DNA from: Bacteroidota bacterium
GTDB lineage: Bacteria > Bacteroidota > Bacteroidia > Chitinophagales > Chitinophagaceae
Direction: 5' to 3'
Assembly: GCA_026391435.1 (NCBI GenBank)
Contig: JAPLEJ010000046.1
Span: 1 to 43,328, forward strand
Length of the DNA stretch: 43,328 bases
Shown here: one piece after another, positions 36,735-43,328 of the stretch
How positions within the stretch are numbered: the first letter of the stretch is position 1
Layout: every line of letters begins with the position of its first letter
Program-made: the position numbers and the translations under genes
Notes under the pieces: generated by a model
What the model saw: only the letters and a program-made list of their open reading frames with translations
The model's database searches: none
Told to the model about the DNA's origin: nothing

Positions 36735-36832
36735 AAAGATAATTTCACGCTAATTAGTGAAAATAACTAAATGACTGAATGAATAAATACTTATCAAAAT
36801 AGGTACAAATACCTCTATTTGTATTGTAGGGA

Positions 36833-37597
36833 TTACTGCGAAAACCTAAGCCCATCATAGGCTAAGTGCATTCCTTTTGGCAAACTCGCTTCCACTTCAT
36901 GATGCATCCCAATTTGATGGCTGAAATGAATAAAATAAACGGTGGGAATATTTAAGGAACCTGCTAGTTCAATGGCTTGGTCTAAATTAAAATGCGTTGG
37001 ATGTTGTTGTTTTCGTAATGCATTTAAAATTAAAATTTTGGACCCTTTTATTTTTTCTATTTCCGAGGGCGCAATATAATTTGCATCAGTAACATAACTT
37101 ACTTCCCCTATTCGAAAACCAAGTACTGGCATATCTCGATGCATTACTTGTATGGGTATGAAAGGAATATCGCCTACCTGAAAAGGATCTGTTTCAATAG
37201 TATGTAAAATCATTTCGGGCAAACCTGCTTCTTTTTTTTCATCAAAAGCATAATAAAAATCTCGCTTGATGGCCACTTGCGTTAATGCATTGGCATAGAT
37301 AGGCATAGACTTATTAGAAAAAAAATTAAACGGTCTGATGTCATCTAAGCCTGCATAGTGATCTCGGTGTGGATGTGTAAATACCACTGCATCTAATTGT
37401 AAAGTTTGGGTACGCAACATTTGATACCTAAAATCGGGCGTCGTATCTATAACAACACAGGTAGTTGCACTTTGAATTTTGATACTTGTTCGAAGGCGTT
37501 TATCGGATGGGTCATCGGATTGGCATACATGACAATCGCAACCAATTAAGGGAACGCCCGTACTTGTTCCAGAACCAAGAATGGTAAAATCTAACAA
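36833..37597 (-). CDS. Metallo-beta-lactamase fold hydrolase, PhnP-like (cyclic phosphodiesterase family)
   Basis: A 254-aa MBL-fold protein. LGSGTSTGVPLIGCDCHVC near the start carries the Cys cluster common to PhnP-type phosphoribosyl cyclic phosphodiesterases. The metal site is FTHPHRDHYAGLDDIRPF, with further ligands in QVMHRDMPVLGF, VTDANYI and VYFIHFSHQIG. No phosphonate genes are nearby, so the substrate is unknown. The start is TTG 37597 (MLDFTILGSG): no ATG lies in frame near the conserved N-terminus. A 46-base gap separates it from the upstream gene on the same strand. Confidence 0.88.
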   Translation of the reverse strand: MLDFTILGSGTSTGVPLIGCDCHVCQSDDPSDKRLRTSIKIQSATTCVVIDTTPDFRYQMLRTQTLQLDAVVFTHPHRDHYAGLDDIRPFNFFSNKSMPIYANALTQVAIKRDFYYAFDEKKEAGLPEMILHTIETDPFQVGDIPFIPIQVMHRDMPVLGFRIGEVSYVTDANYIAPSEIEKIKGSKILILNALRKQQHPTHFNLDQAIELAGSLNIPTVYFIHFSHQIGMHHEVEASLPKGMHLAYDGLRFSQ

Positions 37598-37642
37598 AAT
37601 AGAAGTTTTTGCTTATAACAAAATTAAAGCCGTATCAATAAA

Positions 37643-37918
37643 TTATTCAGCGACGGTTAAACTCATTTTCTTTACTGTTTCATACAGTTTTTGTGAATCA
37701 TGCGTTAATTTATCAAATTGAATATCTAACTGGGGAATTAATTCCAATAATGTATTTATACGCGCCTCCAAGTTTAAAAACTTATTTAAAACCACAATTC
37801 TTTTTGATTCCAACAAACACCAGCCACTTTGAAAATTACCTCGTTCATATCTTACTACATATTCAGATTCGCCTAAAATATCTTCTAATTTATCTAATGT
37901 AGTTTGTGTCAATTTCAT
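37643..37918 (-). CDS. Conserved 91-aa protein of unknown function
   Basis: A small cytoplasmic protein beginning MKLTQTTLDKLEDILGE, then YVVRYERGNFQSGWC and KRIVVLNKFLNLEARINTLLEL, ending in a helical, charged tail. I recognise the YERGNFQSG-type segment as a pattern shared by uncharacterised Bacteroidota proteins, without a known role. ATG 37918 is chosen: the more upstream ATG 37957 overlaps the -7 box. ATG 37927 (three residues longer) cannot be excluded. Its same-strand neighbour is the PhnP-like gene, 45 bases on. Confidence 0.8.
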   Translation of the reverse strand: MKLTQTTLDKLEDILGESEYVVRYERGNFQSGWCLLESKRIVVLNKFLNLEARINTLLELIPQLDIQFDKLTHDSQKLYETVKKMSLTVAE

Positions 37919-37954
37919 ATTAAGCATTGATTTATAGGGTAATAAGTGGTCGTA

Positions 37955-37962
37955 CAAATATA
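37955..37962 (-). promoter_or_regulatory. -7 box (TATATTTG) for the 91-aa gene
   Basis: Exact TAnnTTTG on the minus strand, 36 bases from ATG 37918. It overlaps a farther in-frame ATG at 37957 and so decides the start. Confidence 0.55.
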
Positions 37963-38016
37963 GTTTTTTTGTTTCACTGACTATTTAAATTAGCGTGCCG
38001 AGTTATTCACATTTCG

Positions 38017-38024
38017 TACCTTTG
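38017..38024 (+). promoter_or_regulatory. -7 box (TACCTTTG) for the HD-lpx operon
   Basis: Exact TAnnTTTG ending 16 bases before the ATG at 38041. It may drive all five plus-strand genes that follow. Confidence 0.6.
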
Positions 38025-38040
38025 CTATCACGAATACACT

Positions 38041-39270
38041 ATGGCAACCAATACTCGAAAAATTATTAACGACCCCGTTCACGGATTTATTACCATCAAC
38101 GATCCCCTGATTGCTGCATTGGTTAACCACCCCTTTTATCAACGCCTAAGGCGCATTCAACAAATGGCCCTAGCTCAAATGGTATACCCCGGTGCGGTTC
38201 ATACCCGATTACACCATTCATTAGGCGCCTACCATTTAATGTGCAACGCCATCATAGAACTAAAGGACAAGGGCATTGAAATAACAGATGCCGAAGCCCA
38301 AGCTGCAAAAGCTGCCATTTTATTACACGATATTGGACATGGTCCATTTTCACATGCCTTAGAAAATGTAATATTAAAAGGAGTGACGCACGAAGATCTA
38401 TCCTTATTAATTATGAATGCTTTAAATGAAGATGAAAATGAACAGCTCAAAGGAAAGCTAACCCTTGCTATTAAAATATTTACCAATCAATATCCAAAAA
38501 CTTTTTTACACCAATTAATAAGTGGTCAATTAGATGTTGATCGTTTAGATTATTTATCTCGTGATAGTTTTTTTACCGGAGTAAGTGAAGGGGTGATTGG
38601 TTATCAAAGAATATTAAAAATGCTCACAGTACACAACAATGAATTGGTTGTGGAAGAAAAAGGAATTACAAGTGTTGAAAAGTTTTTAGTTTCTCGCCGT
38701 TTAATGTATTGGCAAGTATACATGCATAAATCTGTTGTCGCTGCCGAAAATATGTTGGTTAAAATTATTGAACGTGCACAATGGCTATTACAACAAAAAG
38801 ACGAAGCCATTAACACCGGAACGGTGTTAGATTATTTCTTAAATGAATTTTCTGGAAAATTAGCCGACATCGACCTCAACGCTTATTGCCAATTAGATGA
38901 TATTGATATATTAAGTGCTATTAAAAAATGGCAACATCATTCGGATCCTGTCTTGTCCCTATTATGCAACCGACTTTTGAATCGAAAAGGATTTAAGTGT
39001 AAAATGCAAGCGGAACCTATTAGCAACGAGGATTGGGACACCGCTCATCAGAAGGTTAAATCTCAATTTCCAATGAACGAAAAGGACCTTTCTTTTTTAT
39101 GTTTTAAAGGCGAAGCCACCAACACTTTATACAAAAATGACGGAGAAACTATTAAAATTTTGCTAAAAACCGGTCAAATAAGCACTATTTCGGAGATTCA
39201 AAATGCATTAATTAACGAAAGTCTTTCAGCCCCGGTTAAAAAATTTTACATTTGCTCACTCCATGAATAA
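38041..39270 (+). CDS. HD-domain phosphohydrolase (SAMHD1/YdhJ-like)
   Basis: A 409-aa HD-superfamily enzyme. INDPVHGFI and HPFYQRLRRIQQMALAQMVYPGAVHTR at the N-terminus, then RLHHSLGAYHL, the HD metal motif ILLHDIGHGPFSHALE, and LDVDRLDYLSRDSFFTG resemble dNTP triphosphohydrolase-like proteins of the SAMHD1 group. A nucleotide substrate is plausible, not shown. In Bacteroidota a gene of this kind often precedes lpxD, as here (21 bases apart). Confidence 0.9.
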   Translation: MATNTRKIINDPVHGFITINDPLIAALVNHPFYQRLRRIQQMALAQMVYPGAVHTRLHHSLGAYHLMCNAIIELKDKGIEITDAEAQAAKAAILLHDIGHGPFSHALENVILKGVTHEDLSLLIMNALNEDENEQLKGKLTLAIKIFTNQYPKTFLHQLISGQLDVDRLDYLSRDSFFTGVSEGVIGYQRILKMLTVHNNELVVEEKGITSVEKFLVSRRLMYWQVYMHKSVVAAENMLVKIIERAQWLLQQKDEAINTGTVLDYFLNEFSGKLADIDLNAYCQLDDIDILSAIKKWQHHSDPVLSLLCNRLLNRKGFKCKMQAEPISNEDWDTAHQKVKSQFPMNEKDLSFLCFKGEATNTLYKNDGETIKILLKTGQISTISEIQNALINESLSAPVKKFYICSLHE

Positions 39271-39291
39271 CCCCCATTCAACCACTAGCGC

Positions 39292-40338
39292 ATGATTTCA
39301 TTTAGTGCCCAACAAATAGCTTTAATGATCCAAGGTCAAGTCGAAGGTGACGCTTCGGTCTTAGTCCATAATTTTGGAAAAATTGAAGATGCAAAACAAG
39401 GCGAAATTTCTTTTTTAGCCAACCCGAAATACGAGGAATTTTTATATACAACCAAGGCCTCCATTATTATCATTAACGATTCTTTGGTTTTAAAAAATAA
39501 ATTAGCTGCTACCCTAATTAAAGTAACTGATGCGTATGCCGCATTTGCTACCTTACTTACAAAATACCAGGAATTAAAATCAAAAGAATTACAAGGCATA
39601 CAGCAACCTTCTTTTATTGCCCCCGATGTTCAACTAGGAAAAAATCATTTTATTGCTGCGTTTTCATATATCAGCAGCAATGTAGCACTTGGAGATGATG
39701 TTAAAATTTTCCCCAATGTAGTCATAGGAGAAAATGTAAAACTTGGCAACAATGTTATTTTAAATTCAGGTGTCATTATTTATTCGGATTGTGTCATTGG
39801 AAATAATGTAACCATACATTCCAATGCAGTGATTGGAGCAGATGGATTTGGCTTTGCGCCTAAAGCAGACGGCAGTTTTCAAAAAATACCTCAATTAGGC
39901 AATGTCATTATTGAAGATGATGTAGAAATTGGTTCCAATACAACTATTGATAGAGCGACAATAGGGTCCACCATTATAAGAAAAGGAGTTAAGTTAGATA
40001 ACTTAATACAGGTAGGTCACAATGTTGAAATTGGAGAAAATACAGTGATCGCTGCGCAATCTGGCATCAGCGGTAGTACTAAATTGGGTAAAAATGTAAT
40101 GATGGGAGGACAAGCGGGGACCGCGGGACATATCATCATTGCCGATGGCGTTAAAATAGCAGCCCGAAGTGGCCTCACAAAAAGCATCAAACAAGCCAAT
40201 TTGATCGTCACTGGGTACCCTGCAGGTGAACAAAATGCCACATTAAGAAGCCAAATACAGGTCAAAAACCTCCCTCAAATGGAGAAAAGGCTCAAGGATC
40301 TTGAAATATTAGTGCAACAACTGTCCCAAAAAGGGTAA
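39292..40338 (+). CDS. lpxD: UDP-3-O-(3-hydroxyacyl)glucosamine N-acyltransferase
   Basis: LpxD adds the second 3-hydroxyacyl chain in lipid A synthesis. The 348 aa comprise an N-terminal uridine-binding domain ([21 protein letters not shown]), a left-handed beta-helix of hexapeptide repeats (about residues 100-310), GADGFGFAP, the catalytic-histidine segment [15 protein letters not shown], and a C-terminal helix. It starts the lipid A block after the HD gene; lpxC-fabZ follows after 59 bases. A short dyad TCGCTT/AAGCGA (40364-40380) lies in that gap without a T-run, so it is not a convincing terminator. Confidence 0.96.
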   Translation: MISFSAQQIALMIQGQVEGDASVLVHNFGKIEDAKQGEISFLANPKYEEFLYTTKASIIIINDSLVLKNKLAATLIKVTDAYAAFATLLTKYQELKSKELQGIQQPSFIAPDVQLGKNHFIAAFSYISSNVALGDDVKIFPNVVIGENVKLGNNVILNSGVIIYSDCVIGNNVTIHSNAVIGADGFGFAPKADGSFQKIPQLGNVIIEDDVEIGSNTTIDRATIGSTIIRKGVKLDNLIQVGHNVEIGENTVIAAQSGISGSTKLGKNVMMGGQAGTAGHIIIADGVKIAARSGLTKSIKQANLIVTGYPAGEQNATLRSQIQVKNLPQMEKRLKDLEILVQQLSQKG

Positions 40339-40397
40339 TTCAACCTAATTTTGCTGAAAATCATCGCTTTAACTAAGCGAAGCCTTAAACACGACCC

Positions 40398-41807
40398 ATG
40401 GATCAACAATTTAATCCCGATAAGCAACACACTTTAAACAATAGTATTAGTATTAGTGGAACAGGTTTGCATACGGGGGTATTAGTGGATATGACTTTGA
40501 ATCCTGCCAATCCAGGTTATGGCATCCAATTTCAAAGAATTGATTTACCTAATAAACCGATCATCAAAGCAGATTGCGATTTAGTCACCGACACAAGTCG
40601 AGGAACTACATTGCAAGTAGGAGATGCCAAAATAAGTACAGTGGAACATATCCTTGCTGCCCTAGTTGGTATGGGTATCGATAATTTATTGATCGAAGTC
40701 AATGGTCCAGAAATTCCAATCATTGACGGAAGCTCAAGTCCATTTATTGAAAAAATTGAAGAAGCAGGAATTCTCGAACAAGATGCAGCAAAAGCTTGGT
40801 ACAGCATTGACGAAAATATTTTTCATTACGATGATAATAAGCGAGTCGAAATGGTTGCACTACCCGCCTTAGATTATCAAATTACCACTTTGATTGATTT
40901 TAATAGTCCTGTTTTAGGAACACAACATGCGGCTTTAAAAACCATCAATGATTTCAAAGCAGAAATTGCACCTTGTCGTACCTTTTGTTTCTTACATGAA
41001 TTAGAGACTTTATTAGAGAACGATTTAATTAAGGGTGGTGATATTAATAACGCCATCGTGGTGGTTGACAAGCCCGTTTCAAGTGCCGAAATGAACCGTT
41101 TAGCGAAAGTGTTTAAGAGAGAAAAAATAGAAGTAAAAAGTGAAGGCTATTTAAATAATTTAGAATTAAGATTCCCGAATGAGCCTGCAAGACATAAACT
41201 ATTAGATGTGGTGGGCGATTTAGCACTCATAGGCTATCCTATCAAGGCACGCATTATCGCCAATCGTCCAGGGCACAGCAGTAATGTGGAATTTGCTAAA
41301 AAAATAAAGCAGTACATCAAAAAGAATAAGCATGTTAAAGATGTTCCATTGTATAATCCTGCGGCAACGCCTGTTTTTACATTAGAACAAATCGAAAAAA
41401 CACTTCCTCATCGTCATCCATTTTTATTTATTGATAAAATAATTGAACTTACCGATACGATGATAGTGGGAGTGAAAAATGTCACTTATAACGAATGGTT
41501 TTTCCCAGGACACTTTCCAGGTAATCCTGTCATGCCTGGCGTTTTACAAATTGAAGCCCTAGCACAAACTGGAGGTATCTTATGTATCAATGCGATGCCA
41601 AAAGGTCAATACGATACTTATTTTTTAAAGATAGATAATTGCAAATTTAAACAAATGGTTAAGCCAGGTGACACCATGTTATTGAAGATGGAATTAACCT
41701 CTCCTATTCGACGTGGCATTTGTGAAATGAGAGGAACCGTTTATGTGGGAGGAAAAGTAACCACCGAAGCGGACTTGGTAGCACAGGTAATTAAAAGACC
41801 AAAATAA
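40398..41807 (+). CDS. lpxC-fabZ: Bifunctional LpxC-FabZ: UDP-3-O-acyl-GlcNAc deacetylase / 3-hydroxyacyl-ACP dehydratase
   Basis: A 469-aa fusion, the usual arrangement in Bacteroidota. The N-terminal ~310 residues are LpxC, the committed zinc-dependent deacetylase of lipid A synthesis: SISGTGLHTG, KISTVEHILAAL (zinc His with the catalytic Glu), EIPIIDGSSSPF, and ARHKLLDVVGDLAL with NRPGHSSN (remaining zinc and catalytic residues). The C-terminal ~150 residues are FabZ: LPHRHPFLFIDKI, then FPGHFPGNPVMPGVLQIEALAQ split around the active-site His and Glu. The join lies near residue 320. Coupling lipid A commitment to acyl-chain supply is the presumed benefit. Confidence 0.97.
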   Translation: MDQQFNPDKQHTLNNSISISGTGLHTGVLVDMTLNPANPGYGIQFQRIDLPNKPIIKADCDLVTDTSRGTTLQVGDAKISTVEHILAALVGMGIDNLLIEVNGPEIPIIDGSSSPFIEKIEEAGILEQDAAKAWYSIDENIFHYDDNKRVEMVALPALDYQITTLIDFNSPVLGTQHAALKTINDFKAEIAPCRTFCFLHELETLLENDLIKGGDINNAIVVVDKPVSSAEMNRLAKVFKREKIEVKSEGYLNNLELRFPNEPARHKLLDVVGDLALIGYPIKARIIANRPGHSSNVEFAKKIKQYIKKNKHVKDVPLYNPAATPVFTLEQIEKTLPHRHPFLFIDKIIELTDTMIVGVKNVTYNEWFFPGHFPGNPVMPGVLQIEALAQTGGILCINAMPKGQYDTYFLKIDNCKFKQMVKPGDTMLLKMELTSPIRRGICEMRGTVYVGGKVTTEADLVAQVIKRPK

Positions 41808-41828
41808 AAAAATAATTGACACCCACTT

Positions 41829-42626
41829 ATGACACATCCATTTACTTATATAGATCCTAATGCTAAAGTAGCTTCCAATGTAAAGATTGATCCATTTACA
41901 GTGATACATGGCGATGTATCCATTGGTGAAGGTACTTGGATTGGAAGTAGTGTTACCATCATGAATGGTACTAAAATTGGAAAAAATTGTCGCATTTTTC
42001 CTGGCGCTGTTATTGGTGCAGATCCACAAGATTTAAAATTTAATGGAGAAAAAACGAATGTTGAAATTGGTGACAATACTACCATTCGTGAATTTGTTAC
42101 GATTAATAGAGGTACTTCTGATAGATGGATTACCAAAGTAGGTAACGACTGCTTAATCATGGCATATAGTCATATTGCGCATGATTGTATTATTGGAAAC
42201 CATTGTATCTTAAGTAATAGTGTTCAAATTGCAGGGCATGTGACCCTTGGTGATTACGCATGGATTGCAGGCGTGAGTGCGGTACATCAATTTGTTAATA
42301 TAGGTCAACATGCTTATATCGCTGGAGGAAGCTTGGTAAGTAAAGATGTTCCTCCTTATATTAAAGCGGTGCGTAATCCTTTAAGTTATGGCGGAGTGAA
42401 TAGCGTGGGTTTAAAAAGAAGAGGTTTTGATTTGGAAAAAATTAATCATATCCTTGATATCTACAGATACATTTTTAGTAAAGGAATGAATACCACACAG
42501 GCTTTGGAATTTATTGAAGAAGAAATTCCAGCAACCGACGAACGCGATGAAATTTTAACTTTTATTAGAGAAAGTGGCCGAGGCGTTATTAAAAGATTCG
42601 GCAAAGGTGTCGTTGAAGAAGATTAA
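41829..42626 (+). CDS. lpxA: Acyl-ACP--UDP-N-acetylglucosamine O-acyltransferase
   Basis: LpxA performs the first acylation of UDP-GlcNAc in lipid A synthesis. The 265 aa form a left-handed beta-helix of hexapeptide repeats from THPFTYIDPNAKVASNVKI, with AVIGADPQDLKFNGEKT, VTINRGTSDRW, and the catalytic His in MAYSHIAHDCIIGN. AVRNPLSYGGVNSVGLKRRGF begins the C-terminal helical domain. It sits 21 bases after lpxC-fabZ and 5 bases before the ABC ATPase. Confidence 0.97.
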   Translation: MTHPFTYIDPNAKVASNVKIDPFTVIHGDVSIGEGTWIGSSVTIMNGTKIGKNCRIFPGAVIGADPQDLKFNGEKTNVEIGDNTTIREFVTINRGTSDRWITKVGNDCLIMAYSHIAHDCIIGNHCILSNSVQIAGHVTLGDYAWIAGVSAVHQFVNIGQHAYIAGGSLVSKDVPPYIKAVRNPLSYGGVNSVGLKRRGFDLEKINHILDIYRYIFSKGMNTTQALEFIEEEIPATDERDEILTFIRESGRGVIKRFGKGVVEED

Positions 42627-42631
42627 TCAAT

Positions 42632-43243
42632 ATGCAAATTAGCTTACATCAAGCCAGCAAAAGATTCAATAAAGAATGGATTTTCAAAAATCTTGACTAT
42701 ACTTTTGAAGCAGGTCAACATTATGCATTAATTGGAAATAATGGATCTGGAAAAAGCACATTACTCCAAATCATTTCTGGCTATAGCACCTTGACCAAGG
42801 GAACAATCGAATGGACGCAATATAAAGACAGTACCATTTTTAATCAAATTAGTTTTGCAGCACCCTACTTAGAATTGGTAGAAGAATTAACAACGCTTGA
42901 ACAGTTTCAATTTCATGCTACTTTTAAACCTTTGCAACAAAAAATAAGTGTAGATGAAATCATTGAATTGATTGGACTAAAATCAGCGTCACATAAGCAG
43001 ATTAGGTATTTTAGTAGCGGAATGAAACAAAGACTCAAATTAGCATTAGCTATTTTTTCAGATAGCCCAATTTTATTATTAGATGAGCCTTGTAGTAATT
43101 TAGATAAGGAAGGTTATGCACTCTACGATCATCTGATCAAGCAATATGCTTTACATAAACTAATCATCGTAGGGAGCAATGACCCACAAGAGTACCAGTT
43201 TTGTAATCAACAGGTCAACTTAATGGACTACAAAAATAATTAG
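42632..43243 (+). CDS. ABC transporter ATP-binding protein
   Basis: A 203-aa ABC ATPase with no membrane segment. Walker A is LIGNNGSGKSTLLQIISG (about residues 34-51), the signature is YFSSGMKQRLKLALAIF (about 129-145), and Walker B is ILLLDEPCSNLDKEG (about 150-164). Substrate and permease are unknown; no permease follows within the window. It lies 5 bases after lpxA, so it is probably cotranscribed with the lipid A genes. A link to envelope lipid transport is possible but unproven. Confidence 0.88.
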   Translation: MQISLHQASKRFNKEWIFKNLDYTFEAGQHYALIGNNGSGKSTLLQIISGYSTLTKGTIEWTQYKDSTIFNQISFAAPYLELVEELTTLEQFQFHATFKPLQQKISVDEIIELIGLKSASHKQIRYFSSGMKQRLKLALAIFSDSPILLLDEPCSNLDKEGYALYDHLIKQYALHKLIIVGSNDPQEYQFCNQQVNLMDYKNN

Positions 43244-43304
43244 TGATTTAGCTTTTGCTTGCTATCAACAAATTTAAATCGGTATACTTAAGATTGAATT
43301 TTTC

Positions 43305-43322
43305 ACTGATATAAATATCAGT
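43305..43322. repeat. Perfect inverted repeat after the ABC ATPase gene
   Basis: ACTGATAT, two bases AA, ATATCAGT (43305-43322). It could be a weak terminator or an operator of a gene beyond the window; no T-run follows. The remaining bases from 43244 hold no recognisable gene. Confidence 0.45.
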
Positions 43323-43328
43323 TAATGC

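Noticed and set aside
40364..40380. TCGCTT/AAGCGA hairpin as terminator between lpxD and lpxC-fabZ
   Set aside because: Short stem without a T-run inside a clear operon; termination here is unlikely.

Overview
The window looks like chromosomal DNA from a low-GC member of the Bacteroidota, most likely a Chitinophagaceae-like lineage (the family placement is inference). Evidence: type IX secretion/gliding genes (porU, gldJ), a secreted subtilase with a C-terminal T9SS sorting domain, a fused lpxC-fabZ gene, many copies of the Bacteroidota -7 promoter element TAnnTTTG, and almost no Shine-Dalgarno sequences. Nearly all the content is core metabolism and housekeeping. I see no phage, transposon, CRISPR array or classical defence island.

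Layout. 1-5.9 kb: a disrupted porU (minus strand) divergent from gldJ, followed by ispF, murF and a DUF983 gene. 5.9-6.9 kb: tRNA-Ser(GGA) and a lone FkbM methyltransferase, the most accessory-looking spot. 6.9-8.5 kb (minus): a TatD nuclease and a polysaccharide deacetylase. 8.5-12.8 kb (plus): gltX, a stand-alone B12-binding mutase subunit, an enoyl-CoA hydratase and fumC. 12.9-15.6 kb (minus): a lipoprotein amidohydrolase and an AraC-family regulator, the latter divergent from gyrB. 15.8-18.1 kb (plus): gyrB and a 68-residue unknown. 18.2-22.1 kb (minus): mfd and a small lipoprotein. 22.3-26.8 kb (plus): a T9SS-exported subtilase and a flavin reductase-like oxidoreductase. 26.8-29.1 kb (minus): glyS, a MazG-like pyrophosphohydrolase and dtd. 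29.1-31.1 kb (plus): a flippase and a free-methionine-sulfoxide reductase. 31.2-35.7 kb (plus): tRNA-Leu(UAG), then a protein quality-control block of trigger factor, two different clpP genes, clpX and a 49-residue unknown. 35.9-37.9 kb (minus): a helix-hairpin-helix protein, a PhnP-like metallo-hydrolase and a conserved 91-residue unknown. 38.0-43.2 kb (plus): an HD phosphohydrolase, then the lipid A block lpxD, lpxC-fabZ, lpxA, then an ABC ATPase.

How the parts work together. porU, gldJ and the subtilase belong to the same export pathway: GldJ supports the T9SS/gliding machine, PorU removes cargo sorting domains, and the subtilase is a cargo. lpxD/lpxC-fabZ/lpxA make the first lipid A intermediates, with FabZ supplying acyl chains. 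Trigger factor, ClpP1, ClpP2 and ClpX form a folding/degradation set. glyS and dtd are neighbours in aminoacyl-tRNA synthesis and proofreading.

Most notable: porU is broken twice, by an exact 19-bp tandem duplication that shifts the frame and by an in-frame TGA, while gldJ lacks the cysteine expected of a lipoprotein. These could be real decay of the pathway or sequence errors. Also notable are tandem non-identical ClpPs, one with an acidic N-terminus; two small conserved-looking unknown proteins; overlapping dyads between araC and gyrB; and several promoters so close to ATG codons that leaderless mRNAs are likely. I found no convincing new multi-gene system. No intergenic stretch exceeds 300 bases.
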